DNA from: Anaerocolumna xylanovorans DSM 12503
GTDB taxonomy: Bacteria; Bacillota; Clostridia; Lachnospirales; Lachnospiraceae
Reading direction: 5' to 3'
Length of the DNA stretch: 64,000 bases
Assembly (NCBI RefSeq): GCF_900143645.1
Contig: NZ_FRFD01000003.1
Coordinates: 62,001-126,000 of the forward strand
Part shown: in pieces, positions 25,734-34,957 of the stretch
How positions within the stretch are numbered: position 1 is the first letter of the stretch
How the letters are laid out: each line of letters opens with the position of its first letter
Made by a program: the position numbers and the translations under genes
Notes under the pieces: model-generated
What the model was told of the DNA's origin: nothing
Database searches by the model: none
Seen by the model: only the letters and a program-made list of their open reading frames with translations

Positions 25734-26000
25734 ATGGTTATTAAAATGAAGAATAGAGTCAAACAATTAAGGGAAGCCCTGGGGATGACTCAGGAGCAGT
25801 TGGGCGAATTAGTCGGAACCTCCAGACAGGCTATCAATGCTATTGAAACAGAAAAAAACGAGCCGTCTATATGGCTTGCATATGATATCTCCAGGGTTTT
25901 TAATGAACCCATTGAGAATGTGTTTTTATTTGAAGAAAGTGAAAGAAAGTCAAGAGCAGATGTAAGCAGGGGGTATACTTATGGCATTAAGAGAGATTAG
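25734..26000 (+). CDS. XRE-family helix-turn-helix regulator
   Basis: An 88-residue protein that is mostly one Cro/CI-type domain: VKQLREALGMTQEQLGELVGTSRQAINAIETEKNEPSIWLAYDISRVF. This short subtype, with PSIWLAYDIS, is common in Firmicutes. An in-frame ATG at 25746 is an alternative start. Its last 20 bases overlap the peptide deformylase gene, so the two are translationally coupled. Confidence 0.88.
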   Translation: MVIKMKNRVKQLREALGMTQEQLGELVGTSRQAINAIETEKNEPSIWLAYDISRVFNEPIENVFLFEESERKSRADVSRGYTYGIKRD

Positions 26001-26439
26001 GACCTTTGAGGATGATTTCTTAAGAAAGAAAAGCAAACCGGTTGACAAAGTCGATGACCGTATCAGACAGCTTCTTAAGGATATGGCAGAGACTATGTAT
26101 CATACTCCTAACGGAGGTGGATTGGCGGCATGTCAGATAGGAATACTAAGACGTCTGGTAGTTGCCGATATGGGAGAGGGATTGTTAAAGCTTGTTAATC
26201 CGGAGATTATTGAAGAAGAAGGCGAGCAAATAGTAATAGAGGGATGTTTAAGTTATCCTGGCATCTGGGGCAAGGTAAAAAGGCCTTCCCGGGTAGTAGT
26301 AAAGGCCCTGGATGAAAACGGACAGCCGATTACAATAGAAGCAGCAGGAGCAATGGCAAAATGTCTTTGCCATGAAATTGATCATCTGGAAGGAGTTATC
26401 TTCACGGATAAGGTGATAGAATATGTCAAGGTAGAATAG
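25981..26439 (+). CDS. def: Peptide deformylase
   Basis: Peptide deformylase removes the N-formyl group from nascent proteins. All three motifs are visible in 152 residues: GGGLAACQIG (motif 1), EGCLSYPG with the metal-binding cysteine (motif 2), and CHEIDHLEG with the HExxH zinc/iron site (motif 3). Motif 1 has GGGLAA where GxGLAA is usual, within normal variation. The start overlaps the upstream XRE gene. An isolated def gene beside a regulator, without fmt, suggests this may be a second deformylase of the cell. Confidence 0.92.
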   Translation: MALREIRTFEDDFLRKKSKPVDKVDDRIRQLLKDMAETMYHTPNGGGLAACQIGILRRLVVADMGEGLLKLVNPEIIEEEGEQIVIEGCLSYPGIWGKVKRPSRVVVKALDENGQPITIEAAGAMAKCLCHEIDHLEGVIFTDKVIEYVKVE

Positions 26440-26477
26440 GACAATAAACATTTGGACTTAAACGGAGAGAATGTTAA

Positions 26478-27035
26478 ATGAAAAGAAGAAGATTTACTTA
26501 TGATGAATGGGCAGGCTTATTAAAACAAAATTTTTGCCAGCAAAGAATAGATAATATGCATTTTAAGGGCATGGCCCGGCTGATTACGATGGAGGAAGTA
26601 AAAGAACCTGTCATTTGGAATTTTCATAATGATGAAATTCTCATATGTGATAATGGAATGAAGTGGTTAGCTATGATGCCCGATAAGGAGTATTATGTAA
26701 TCAGTGCTCTATTAAATTCTAAGAATGAAATCACTTTGTGGTATATCGATATGATTGCAGAGTCCGGGATCGATGAAGATGGTATTGTTTATTATTATGA
26801 TTTATATTTGGATTTAGTGGTTTATCCGGATGGAAAAGTTTATACAGATGATATGGACGAGCTGGAGGAGGCTTTAAAAAACAAAGATATATCAAGGGAA
26901 CAATATAATCTGGCAATTGACACGAGTAATAATTTAAGGGCAGGATTACTGGCAGACAGAAAAAAACTGCAAAATATCTCTATGAGCTGCCTGCAGGAAT
27001 TTTTCATGGAGAAAACTTCCCGCAGGGGATTGTGA
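26478..27035 (+). CDS. DUF402 family protein
   Basis: The 185-residue protein has the DUF402 core ITLWYIDMIAESGIDEDGIVYYYDLYLDLVVYPDGKVYTDDMDELEEAL, whose acidic residues form a divalent-metal site in characterised FomD/nucleotide phosphatase relatives. The N-terminal part supplies beta strands. Those relatives hydrolyse nucleoside di- and triphosphates or nucleotidyl esters, which is a reasonable guess here. It follows def after 38 bases. Confidence 0.8.
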   Translation: MKRRRFTYDEWAGLLKQNFCQQRIDNMHFKGMARLITMEEVKEPVIWNFHNDEILICDNGMKWLAMMPDKEYYVISALLNSKNEITLWYIDMIAESGIDEDGIVYYYDLYLDLVVYPDGKVYTDDMDELEEALKNKDISREQYNLAIDTSNNLRAGLLADRKKLQNISMSCLQEFFMEKTSRRGL

Positions 27036-27053
27036 GAAAGGCTTACTAATCAG

Positions 27054-27428
27054 TTATACGAAAAGACACCATCTGACACCGAACTTATCAATAAAGTCTG
27101 TACATAGCGGGCTGAAATCGCATGGACCCAAGGGAAACAGGATTTCACTGCCCTCTTTCAGTGTCTCATAAGCATGTTTCACTGCATCTTCATTTCCTTC
27201 GCCATAATGAAAGCAAAACTGCATGGTATTACCGGGAGTGCTCTTATCCATGCCGTCGTTTGCCTCGGATATTGCAAGGATATGACCGTCAACATCAAGT
27301 TCCGAATGGTAAAATGAACCGTCTGAATTTTTTACATGAAAGCCCAAGGTGGCATGAAATGCTTTTAAATACAACTCCACGGTCTCACCGCTTCCTTTTA
27401 CATAAATTTGCATCATTGATCTTATCAT
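27054..27428 (-). CDS. VOC/glyoxalase-family protein, PhnB-like
   Basis: A 124-residue beta-alpha-beta protein: QIYVKGSGETVELYLKAFHATLGF, DGHILAISEAND, MQFCFHYGEGNEDAVKHAYETLKEG, GPCDFSPLCTDFIDKFGVRW. This is the PhnB-like dimer type, often without the classic metal ligands. The start at 27428 follows GGAGG five bases upstream; two further in-frame ATGs occur within 15 bases. It is preceded by repeat copy B. Confidence 0.8.
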   Translation of the reverse strand: MIRSMMQIYVKGSGETVELYLKAFHATLGFHVKNSDGSFYHSELDVDGHILAISEANDGMDKSTPGNTMQFCFHYGEGNEDAVKHAYETLKEGSEILFPLGPCDFSPLCTDFIDKFGVRWCLFV

Positions 27429-27436
27429 AATAACCT

Positions 27437-27500
27437 CCATGCATACCGCAAGTTTACTTGCGATACTGCCTAAATAGAAATTTGAAAAATGCTTCGTATT
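27437..27500 (-). repeat. Interspersed intergenic repeat, copy B
   Basis: On the minus strand this matches 16703-16760: GCATTTTTCAA, then ATTTAGGCAGTATCGCAAG, the palindrome GCAAGTAAACTTGC and TATGCATGG, with few differences. The outer palindrome is partly decayed. It lies directly after the YibE/F stop codon and runs into the VOC ribosome binding site. Confidence 0.75.
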
Positions 27501-28307
27501 TTATAGACCAGCTTTATCTGTTATTTCTGACTTGATATCATTGTCCGCAGACGGCGGTTTCCTGGCAAGGAGAATATAAGAAGTGATCCCTGCGGTTATC
27601 GGTATAATCAAAGTGACACCCAGGCTGCTGCACAGGATGGATATGATTTCAGAGCAGAATACCTTTGAATTTATTATGGTTGAAAAGGAGTAATGCAAAT
27701 CTTTTAACCAGAGAATAAGAGCCATATATCCGCCTACAAATGCAAAGTAGAGCGTATTTGTGGTGGTTCCAAGGATATCCCGTGAAATATTTAAGCCAGA
27801 CTCAAATAATTTACGCCTTGTAATGGAAGGGTTATGGATATATACCTCATTCATGGAGGAGGAGATGGATATTGCAGTGTCAATAATTGCCCCGATTAAC
27901 CCCATAATGATAGTGCTGATAACGATTTTGGTAAAATTAGTGCCGATATAAAGGGAATATAAGCTGATTTCTTCAAACTCCTCTTCACTAAAGCCCTGTA
28001 TCCTGGCGGCATAGCCTATAAAATAGATAAAGAAAAACAGGACAGCCAATGTGATAAGGGTGGACAAAAAGGCAGCCGTTGTTTTAGGGTGTTTCCCATT
28101 TATGTAAAAGAGAGAAACATAACTTATCAGAATGCAGGCCAGAATGGTTATAACGATTGAGTTTAAGTTATGTGCTATCAGTATAATGGCAACAAAGATA
28201 ATAAGAAAATTCAACAATAAGGAAAGAAAAGATTTAGTACCCTTTTCTTTGCCGATTAATTTCATGAGAATAAATAAGATGACAGCTAAAATAATGATAA
28301 CATTCAT
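27501..28307 (-). CDS. YibE/F-family membrane protein (second of pair)
   Basis: A 268-residue integral membrane protein with about seven helices. It shares with the upstream gene the conserved block IGAIIDTAISISSSMNEVY...RRKLFESGLNISRDILGTTTNTLYFAFVGGYMALIL, the YibE/F signature. It lacks the extracytoplasmic N-terminal domain of its partner. The pair resembles the two-gene YibE-YibF arrangement of lactic acid bacteria and probably forms one complex; transport substrate unknown. Confidence 0.82.
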   Translation of the reverse strand: MNVIIILAVILFILMKLIGKEKGTKSFLSLLLNFLIIFVAIILIAHNLNSIVITILACILISYVSLFYINGKHPKTTAAFLSTLITLAVLFFFIYFIGYAARIQGFSEEEFEEISLYSLYIGTNFTKIVISTIIMGLIGAIIDTAISISSSMNEVYIHNPSITRRKLFESGLNISRDILGTTTNTLYFAFVGGYMALILWLKDLHYSFSTIINSKVFCSEIISILCSSLGVTLIIPITAGITSYILLARKPPSADNDIKSEITDKAGL

Positions 28308-28389
28308 CTGTTTCTATCAGCTGTTGAGCAAGGAGGGCATTTGCTGCAGCGTCCTTTCTTCTTGATTTTAACTATTCATAGCCTCTGTT

Positions 28390-29490
28390 TTACGAAACCT
28401 GCTCCCTTTTCTTTAAATGCCGGTGCTGCATAAATACAGAGGTATAAAGGGAAAGAGGGATTGCCAGAACAATGCCGATGCTTCCTGTTAAAGCACGTAT
28501 CAGCTCCAGGGAAAGGTTCATATTAAAGCTGTATCCGGTTTGAAAACCATTTTTAAGGTATACCAGCAGCATTGGAATGGCACCGCTGACATAGGCAAAG
28601 AACAATACATTCGTCATGGTACCCATAATGTCCTTTCCTATTTCCATTCCGGAATCCATCAAGGCTTTCCTTGAGATATCCGGCTTTTTTTCGCATAATT
28701 CATAGATGGAAGAAGAGATAGTGATACACACATCCATAACAGCCCCGAGACACCCCACCAGAATTTCAGCCATGAAGATTTCATGGGGAGGATGGGTTAA
28801 AAACTGCATTTCTTCATACCGTACCCCTTTTTCATTGGTCAGCTTCATTACAATATAAGCAATAATCAGTGTGAGGAAGGTACCTGACAGTGTGGATATA
28901 ATGGCTGTAAAGGTCTTTTGGTTGTACCCGCCAACAAGGATAAGGGAAAAGACTGTGAATACAATAACCACGATGCTGCAAACGAGTAAAAGGTTAATTC
29001 CTCTTAAATACAAATCCATAACCAAAGAAAAAAGGATAACATTAAAAGTAAGGCTAAGCAGTGAGAAAAGCCCCTTTTTCTTTCCGACGGCAATAATAAA
29101 AACAGTAAACAAAACAGCCATTAGTACAATATAAGAATCTCTTTTAAGTCCCTTAATGGTTCCGGTCAGCGTGGCCTTTGTGTTGTCATCCAGTGATATA
29201 AATAAAGCATCGCCTTTTTTGTACTGATTATCTGCGGCACCGGAATAGGAGTACTGATTTCTAAGCTCTATGCTTTTGCTTTTTAATGTCCCATTTAGAA
29301 TCTTACCGGTAAGAAGCTGAGTGTATAGAATGTCTTTGTTTCCGTAATAATCCGTAGCCGTTTCTTCTTTTATCAATTTTACGGCTGTTATTTTAACAAT
29401 GGTCTCCTTGTAAAAATTATAATTATTGTTCACGAACACAAGGAGAAATAAACAGCAAATTCCTAACAGGATATACAGTGATTTTTTCAT
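28390..29490 (-). CDS. YibE/F-family membrane protein (first of pair)
   Basis: The 366-residue protein has an N-terminal anchor (YILLGICCLFLLVFV), an extracytoplasmic region of about 90 residues, and then seven or so helices. The family block is GCLGAVMDVCITISSSIYELCEKKPDISRKALMDSGMEIGKDIMGTMTNVLFFAYVSG. It lies 83 bases upstream of the second YibE/F gene in the same direction. Paralogy between the two is clear by eye. Confidence 0.85.
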   Translation of the reverse strand: MKKSLYILLGICCLFLLVFVNNNYNFYKETIVKITAVKLIKEETATDYYGNKDILYTQLLTGKILNGTLKSKSIELRNQYSYSGAADNQYKKGDALFISLDDNTKATLTGTIKGLKRDSYIVLMAVLFTVFIIAVGKKKGLFSLLSLTFNVILFSLVMDLYLRGINLLLVCSIVVIVFTVFSLILVGGYNQKTFTAIISTLSGTFLTLIIAYIVMKLTNEKGVRYEEMQFLTHPPHEIFMAEILVGCLGAVMDVCITISSSIYELCEKKPDISRKALMDSGMEIGKDIMGTMTNVLFFAYVSGAIPMLLVYLKNGFQTGYSFNMNLSLELIRALTGSIGIVLAIPLSLYTSVFMQHRHLKKREQVS

Positions 29491-29593
29491 AATCGCGCCT
29501 TTGACATAAATAAAATTGTCTTAAAATCTCTAATTATCCTATCACAACACTTAAAAATTGTAAATATCAATTATTTATACCGGATTTATTTGA

Positions 29594-29623
29594 CTTGTCA
29601 GGTGACAAGACATGTGCTATAAT
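29594..29623 (+). promoter_or_regulatory. nadABC promoter with palindromic operator
   Basis: TTGTCA (29595-29600) and TATAAT (29618-29623) are 17 bases apart. The perfect palindrome CTTGTCA-GG-TGACAAG (29594-29609) covers the -35 box, suited to a niacin-responsive repressor such as NiaR. The repressor gene is not in the window. Confidence 0.7.
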
Positions 29624-29653
29624 AGGCGAAAAATGAAACTTGGGAAGTGATGA

Positions 29654-30565
29654 GTGATAGAAGACATGATTAATAAGATAGAGGAATTAAAAAAGGAGAA
29701 GGATATAGCGATACTGGCCCATTATTATACCGACGGTCAGATACAGGCTCTTGCCGATTATGTCGGGGATTCCTATTATCTAAGTAAAATAGCAACAGAG
29801 ATACCCCAGAGCACTATTTTGTTCTGCGGGGTGTCTTTTATGGGGGAAAGTGCCAAGCTGCTTAACCCGGAGAAAACCATAATTATGCCTGACAGCTATG
29901 CTGACTGCCCGATGGCGCATATGGCTGATATTGATGAAATAGAAAGAGTAAGAAAAGATTATGAGAATGTGGCAGTGGTCTGCTATGTGAATTCAACAGC
30001 TGAGATTAAGGCTCATTCCGATGTATGCGTAACTTCGGCAAATGCCTTAAGGATAGTAAAAGCACTGCCTAATAAGAATATCTATTTTATACCTGACGGG
30101 AACCTGGGCAGATATCTTGCTAACAAAATTCCTGAAAAGAATTTTATATTATGTGACGGTTTCTGCCATGTACATACGAGCATTACAAGGGAAAATGTAG
30201 AAAAGGCGAAGCAGGTGCACCCAGAGGCTCTTGTTTTGGCACATCCTGAATGTACCTGGGATGTATTAGAACTTGCCGATTATATCGGAAGTACCTCCGG
30301 AATTATAGATTATGCTACCCAAAGTGAGGCAGAAGTTTTTATCATATGCACGGAAATGGGAGTGCTCTACGAGTTGGAATTAAAGAATCCGGGTAAAAAG
30401 TTTTATTCCGTAGGGCACAGGCAGTTCTGCCCGAATATGAAGCGGATAACAACAGAGCGGGTTTTGGAACAGTTACAGAATATGAGCAACGTGGTTGAAC
30501 TTGACGAAGAAATGTATGATAAAGCAAACAAACCTCTTGAGAGAATGTTGGCTCTGTCAAAATAA
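29654..30565 (+). CDS. nadA: Quinolinate synthase A
   Basis: NadA condenses iminoaspartate with dihydroxyacetone phosphate to quinolinate using a 4Fe-4S cluster. The 303-residue form has the conserved AHYYTDGQIQALADYVGDSYYLS, MPDSYADCPMAHMAD, CDGFCHVHTSIT and FCPNMKRIT segments, which hold the three cluster cysteines. The GTG at 29654 is the likely start, though an ATG at 29666 is possible. It leads the nadA-nadB-nadC operon, the standard order in Firmicutes. Confidence 0.95.
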   Translation: MIEDMINKIEELKKEKDIAILAHYYTDGQIQALADYVGDSYYLSKIATEIPQSTILFCGVSFMGESAKLLNPEKTIIMPDSYADCPMAHMADIDEIERVRKDYENVAVVCYVNSTAEIKAHSDVCVTSANALRIVKALPNKNIYFIPDGNLGRYLANKIPEKNFILCDGFCHVHTSITRENVEKAKQVHPEALVLAHPECTWDVLELADYIGSTSGIIDYATQSEAEVFIICTEMGVLYELELKNPGKKFYSVGHRQFCPNMKRITTERVLEQLQNMSNVVELDEEMYDKANKPLERMLALSK

Positions 30566-30575
30566 GGTGAAAAGA

Positions 30576-31889
30576 GTGAATATGAAGGCAGATGTTGTAA
30601 TAGTAGGAAGCGGCGTGGCCGGTTTATACTGCGCACTTAACCTGCCAGATGATAAAACAATCCGACTGATTACCAAGAATTCTTTGGAAATGAGCGATTC
30701 TTATCTGGCACAGGGAGGAATATGCGTACTGAAGGAAGAAGGAGATTATGAAAACTTCTTTCAGGATACTTTAAAAGCAGGACATTTTGAGAATGACAGG
30801 GCAGCTGTACAGCAGATGATATGCAAATCCCCGGAGGTAATAAAGGATTTGATTTCACTGGGGGTAGAATTCGAGCAAAAGGACGGAAAACTGCTGTACA
30901 CAAAGGAAGGTGCCCACTCCCTGCCACGAATTTTATATCACAAGGATATTACAGGGCAGGAGATTACCGGAAAGCTCCTGGCACAGGTAAAGAAGAAAAA
31001 GAATGTCATTCTTATGGAATACACGGAAATGGTGGACTTAATATGCCGTGACAACCGTTGCAGCGGCGTTGTAATCCGCACAAAAGAAGGAATTAACTTA
31101 AGGCTGGATGCTGACTTTACCGTATTGGCAACGGGGGGAATCGGAGGGTTATATGAGGATTCCACCAATTATCCGCATTTGACAGGGGATTCTCTGGCAC
31201 TTGCTATAAGGCATAATATCCGGCTAAAGAATATTAATTATATACAGATACATCCTACCACCCTGTATTCTAAGAAGAAGGGCAGACGATTTTTAATTTC
31301 AGAGTCCGTAAGAGGAGAAGGAGCATACCTTCTCAATGCAAAAAAAGAACGATTTGTAGATGAGCTTTTGCCAAGGGATATTTTGACACAGAAGATTCTG
31401 CAGCAGATGAAAAAGGAAGGCAGCAGGCATGTGTGGCTTTCGGTTACCCACTTGGGAAGGGAAAAGATAATGGAGAGGTTTCCTAATATTTATGAGCGCT
31501 GTAAGGAGGAAGGAATCGATATTGCAAAGGATTGTATTCCTGTAACACCGGCGCAGCATTATTTTATGGGAGGAATTGAAGCAGACCTAAGCAGCAGAAC
31601 CTCCATGGAGTATCTTTATGCGGCAGGAGAGACCAGCTGTAATGGAGTACATGGAGCAAACCGTCTTGCCAGCAATTCACTATTGGAAAGTCTGGTTTTT
31701 GCAAGGGAAGCCGCAAGGCATATCTCAAAAGTACAGAAAAATAAGAGTTTTCCTCCGGTGGCAGTGGATCTTAAGCAGTATAATGATTATGAGAAGCTGC
31801 AGGCTAAGAATAAAGAGCTGGTATTAAAAGAAATAGAAAGGGCAGCACAGAATGTACAACGAAATAACCTTCAAGTTAAATATGGATGA
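30576..31889 (+). CDS. nadB: L-aspartate oxidase
   Basis: NadB oxidises L-aspartate to iminoaspartate with FAD, the substrate of NadA. Visible are the N-terminal ADVVIVGSGVAGLYCALNL, SYLAQGGI, the active-site region IQIHPTTLY and ISESVRGEGAYLLN, and the FAD-binding tail AGETSCNGVHGANRLASNSLLE. At ~437 residues it is shorter than E. coli NadB because the C-terminal helical extension is reduced. I favour GTG 30576 with AAGGTGA five bases before it; ATG 30582 is equivalent. Gap to nadA is ten bases; it overlaps nadC by 38. Confidence 0.94.
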   Translation: MNMKADVVIVGSGVAGLYCALNLPDDKTIRLITKNSLEMSDSYLAQGGICVLKEEGDYENFFQDTLKAGHFENDRAAVQQMICKSPEVIKDLISLGVEFEQKDGKLLYTKEGAHSLPRILYHKDITGQEITGKLLAQVKKKKNVILMEYTEMVDLICRDNRCSGVVIRTKEGINLRLDADFTVLATGGIGGLYEDSTNYPHLTGDSLALAIRHNIRLKNINYIQIHPTTLYSKKKGRRFLISESVRGEGAYLLNAKKERFVDELLPRDILTQKILQQMKKEGSRHVWLSVTHLGREKIMERFPNIYERCKEEGIDIAKDCIPVTPAQHYFMGGIEADLSSRTSMEYLYAAGETSCNGVHGANRLASNSLLESLVFAREAARHISKVQKNKSFPPVAVDLKQYNDYEKLQAKNKELVLKEIERAAQNVQRNNLQVKYG

Positions 31890-32724
31890 GCTTATATTGC
31901 AGGCTTTAAGGGAGGATATCTCCAGTGAAGACATCACAACGAATGCAGTTTTAAGAGAGAAAAGAGAAGGCAGGGTCGAACTTCTTTGTAAGCAGGCTGG
32001 CGTCATAGCAGGCATGGAGGTCTTTTTCCGGGTATTCCTTCTGTTAGACCCGGCTGCCAGGATGGAAACCCATATAAAAGATGGAGACAGGGTTAAGAAA
32101 GGCGACCTCCTTGCTGTGGTAACAGCCGATGCAAGAGCATTGCTCTCGGGAGAAAGAACAGCATTAAATTATCTGCAGCGTATGAGTGGAATCGCCACTT
32201 ATACAAGAGAAGCAGCTGACCTTTTAGAGGGAAGTAATACCAGGCTGCTGGATACGAGAAAAACAACACCCGGCATGAGAATCTTTGAGAAATATGCAGT
32301 TAAAGTCGGAGGAGGCTATAATCACAGATACAATCTCTCGGACGGAATCTTGTTAAAGGATAATCATATTGCAGCAGCAGGCGGAGTGAAGCGGGCAGTT
32401 GAGATGGCAAGGGAATATGCTCCTTTTGTGCGAAAGATAGAAGTTGAAGTAGAGAATCTGGAAATGTTAGAGGAAGCTTTGGAGGCCGGTGCAGATATTA
32501 TTATGCTCGATAATATGAGTATAGACATGATGAAGCAGGCGGTTGAAAGGACGGCAGGCAGGGCTAAGACAGAATGCTCCGGGAATGTGACAAAAGAGCG
32601 TATTGTAAGCTTAAGGGAAATCGGTGTTGATTATATTTCCTGCGGAGCCTTAACCCATTCCGCTCCCATACTGGATGTATCGTTAAAAAACCTTGTTATA
32701 GTGGAGGATGAATTCCACAGCTAA
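31852..32724 (+). CDS. nadC: Nicotinate-nucleotide pyrophosphorylase (carboxylating)
   Basis: NadC converts quinolinate and PRPP to nicotinate mononucleotide. The 290-residue protein has LREDISSEDITTNAVL at the N terminus, LLDTRKTTPGMR, KVGGGYNHRYNLSDGILLKDNHI (quinolinate and PRPP contacts), EVEVENLEM and ADIIMLDNMS, all diagnostic. The start lies within the end of nadB, indicating coupling; an ATG at 31882 is the alternative. A terminator follows. Confidence 0.94.
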   Translation: MYNEITFKLNMDELILQALREDISSEDITTNAVLREKREGRVELLCKQAGVIAGMEVFFRVFLLLDPAARMETHIKDGDRVKKGDLLAVVTADARALLSGERTALNYLQRMSGIATYTREAADLLEGSNTRLLDTRKTTPGMRIFEKYAVKVGGGYNHRYNLSDGILLKDNHIAAAGGVKRAVEMAREYAPFVRKIEVEVENLEMLEEALEAGADIIMLDNMSIDMMKQAVERTAGRAKTECSGNVTKERIVSLREIGVDYISCGALTHSAPILDVSLKNLVIVEDEFHS

Positions 32725-32840
32725 TATGAATATTCATAAATTACCGGGTAAGTGTTATTAGAAACGGGTTAATTAGGTTTTATTTACCCTAACAGAAGAG
32801 ATTATAGTGTTCAAGTACCATCGACTACAGTAGTAAGATC

Positions 32841-32885
32841 AAGGGTTCCAAAGTTAGAATAAAACTTTGGGACTCTTAATTTTTG
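32841..32885 (+). terminator. Terminator of the nadABC operon
   Basis: AAGGGTTCCAAAGTT (32841-32855) pairs along its whole length with AACTTTGGGACTCTT, with two G-T pairs, and is followed by TTAATTTTTG. Confidence 0.8.
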
Positions 32886-33426
32886 CTATTTGCTTATCAG
32901 GTAGTTGGTTTAATGGAAGGAAGTTTATCCCATTTCTCATGGCTTATTCTTAAGAATCGGTTTGTGTTCCCCGTAACTGTAACTGTTTTATAAGAATTAT
33001 CATGGCCGAATTAATCTATAAATACTCCGATTTGTTGGTATGGTTTTTGAGGAGTTCTAAGCACACATGGATATCAAGCAATCATAAAGTAGAAATTTAA
33101 TATACAAATAAATAGGATAAAATGAATTAATATTTTACAATATCACAAAAAATGATAAAAATAACCAAAAATATAACGTTAAATACTTACAAAAAAATGC
33201 TAAAATTATCACAATATTTGGAAAGGAAGTATATGAATTGAAGAAAAATCAGATTATAGCTATGTCCCTGCGAAATCCGAAAGAATAGAGTCATGTCTCA
33301 TGAAGGAATGGAAGTGTACAGAGGTTGTAATACCAAATTATTATTCGAGTATTTCAAGTTTGTTACATATATTAACATGCTTTTAAGTGATACATAAAAT
33401 AGCAAGAGTATATAGGAGAATTTTGT
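32886..33426. other. AT-rich spacer at the left edge of the low-GC region
   Basis: No gene of normal size is supported here. Base composition drops sharply after about 33,060. Three tiny reading frames with start codons occur: 16 codons at 33238-33288, 34 codons at 33293-33397 and 28 codons from 33300. Only the first has a good ribosome binding site. The promoter of the following cluster should lie here, but no convincing pair of boxes was identified. Confidence 0.5.
33238..33288 (+). CDS. Possible 16-residue leader or signal peptide
   Basis: A TTG start eight bases after AAAGGAAG would encode LKKNQIIAMSLRNPKE. The peptide is basic and has no cysteine, serine-rich core or repeat that would mark a modified peptide product. 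It could be a leader peptide or chance. It stands at the head of a cluster whose peptide substrate, if any, is otherwise missing. Confidence 0.2.
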   Translation: MKKNQIIAMSLRNPKE

Positions 33427-34926
33427 ATGACTATTGAGAATGAAGTTATATTAAAAAGTGTTATAGATATTTCATCATTACAAAACATTGACCTGGAAAG
33501 TGTTAATTGGAGCAAAGTAGTTGATATTCTAGTTGAAAAGAAGCTTATGTTGTTTTTGTATCCAAAGATTAAAAAATATATTGTAGATGAACAGATGGAT
33601 TCTTATGAGCGGATATACAAAAACCTATATCAGGTTATAGACAGACAAATAGATGAAATAAAGAATATCCAAAAGAAACTTAGTAATTGTGGAATCGAAG
33701 CAATGTTTGTAAAGGGGGTATTTCTTTCAAAGGCAGCATTTAATAGTTTGTATGCGAGACAATGTGCTGATATAGATATCTTGGTTAATAGAGAAGATAT
33801 GGTAAGTGCTTATAACAGTGTTTATGAATTAGGATATAGATTTTGGACTGGAAATGATGAAAATGGTGAGCCATTACTTTCAGAAAAACCAGATTACTTA
33901 TTTAGTGATGACTATCATGAGTTTGTATGTTTAAAAAAGGGAAAAGGTTACAATGATAACAATAATGTTATTATAGAGATAAAATATGCCACTTCAGCCA
34001 TTCCATACAAATACATAATGGATTTTCAAGAAAATTTTCAGATAGAAGACGTTGATGATGTCAAAATCAAAACATTTGATATACCCTTTACATTAATACA
34101 TATATGCGCGCATCTATATGTAAATACTCAATGTGAAGATGGTTATTTAAATGATGGAATGTTTAGAGATCTTGTTGATTTGAAAATGTTTTTATATCGG
34201 CACGAAAATATTGATTGGAAGTTTATTTATAAAAAGGCAAAAGAATATGAGATTGTTCATGAATTATATTTTGCATTGTATTCAGTAAATTCAGTTTGGC
34301 CGAATACAGTTAGTGAAGAAATAGTAGAATGTTTCAGCCCAAGAAATATTACTTATGCTTATAATGGAAATGAATTTGGTGAGCTCCATAATTGGAAGAT
34401 AGATATCGTCACAAGGTGTTTTGATGAAAAACTCCGTTTGAAGCAATACAGTGAATTATATAAAACAGATATTTTCAGTGATGTAAACACCCCTGTCATT
34501 GTGAGTGACGGCAGCATGCATCCGTTTCTAATGGAAAAGGATGATATACAGATTCGGCTATTTATATCATATGATTATGCTAATAGTTGTATTAAATTGA
34601 TTACTTTATTTGATCTTGAAATGTTTAAACAAGAGAATTTTTATTTTTTTATCACAGTAGTTGATAACGATGCGTCTCAAGACCTTATAGAGCGTACAAT
34701 TAGTAACCATAAGAAGTTGTGTCGCACAAATCTTAAAGGAACATGGGAGACTTATGATTACCATAAACAGGGGATTAACTTTATTAATATAAAAACAGAA
34801 GAAATATTCAGTTCTCAGTGTGACAAAGTTTATATATTAATAGATACATATAAAGCAATTGGAGAGGGGGGATTTAGAGGAACCGGAGTTAAAGAAAAAT
34901 ACATTATTTGCAATACGACAAAATAA
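33427..34926 (+). CDS. Nucleotidyltransferase-fold protein (PF14907-like)
   Basis: The N-terminal ~300 residues match the uncharacterised nucleotidyltransferase family often found in peptide natural-product clusters: EAMFVKGVFLSKAAFNSLYARQCADIDILVNREDMVSAYNSVYELGYRF, with the DIDIL acidic pair as the metal-binding Asp-x-Asp, then a helical part with IHICAHLY and RDLVDLKMFLYRHENIDWKFI. Residues ~340-499 form an extra mostly-beta domain that I do not recognise. It is the first large gene of the AT-rich cluster, 32 bases before two ABC exporter genes. The nucleotide and acceptor are unknown. Confidence 0.7.
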   Translation: MTIENEVILKSVIDISSLQNIDLESVNWSKVVDILVEKKLMLFLYPKIKKYIVDEQMDSYERIYKNLYQVIDRQIDEIKNIQKKLSNCGIEAMFVKGVFLSKAAFNSLYARQCADIDILVNREDMVSAYNSVYELGYRFWTGNDENGEPLLSEKPDYLFSDDYHEFVCLKKGKGYNDNNNVIIEIKYATSAIPYKYIMDFQENFQIEDVDDVKIKTFDIPFTLIHICAHLYVNTQCEDGYLNDGMFRDLVDLKMFLYRHENIDWKFIYKKAKEYEIVHELYFALYSVNSVWPNTVSEEIVECFSPRNITYAYNGNEFGELHNWKIDIVTRCFDEKLRLKQYSELYKTDIFSDVNTPVIVSDGSMHPFLMEKDDIQIRLFISYDYANSCIKLITLFDLEMFKQENFYFFITVVDNDASQDLIERTISNHKKLCRTNLKGTWETYDYHKQGINFINIKTEEIFSSQCDKVYILIDTYKAIGEGGFRGTGVKEKYIICNTTK

Positions 34927-34957
34927 ATAATTATTTGGAGGGATAGAGGAGAGAATT

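Noticed and set aside
16806..33280. Shared 11-mer CTGCGAAATCC at about 16808 and 33269
   Set aside because: An 11-base match between two places in 64 kb is expected by chance and the flanks do not align.
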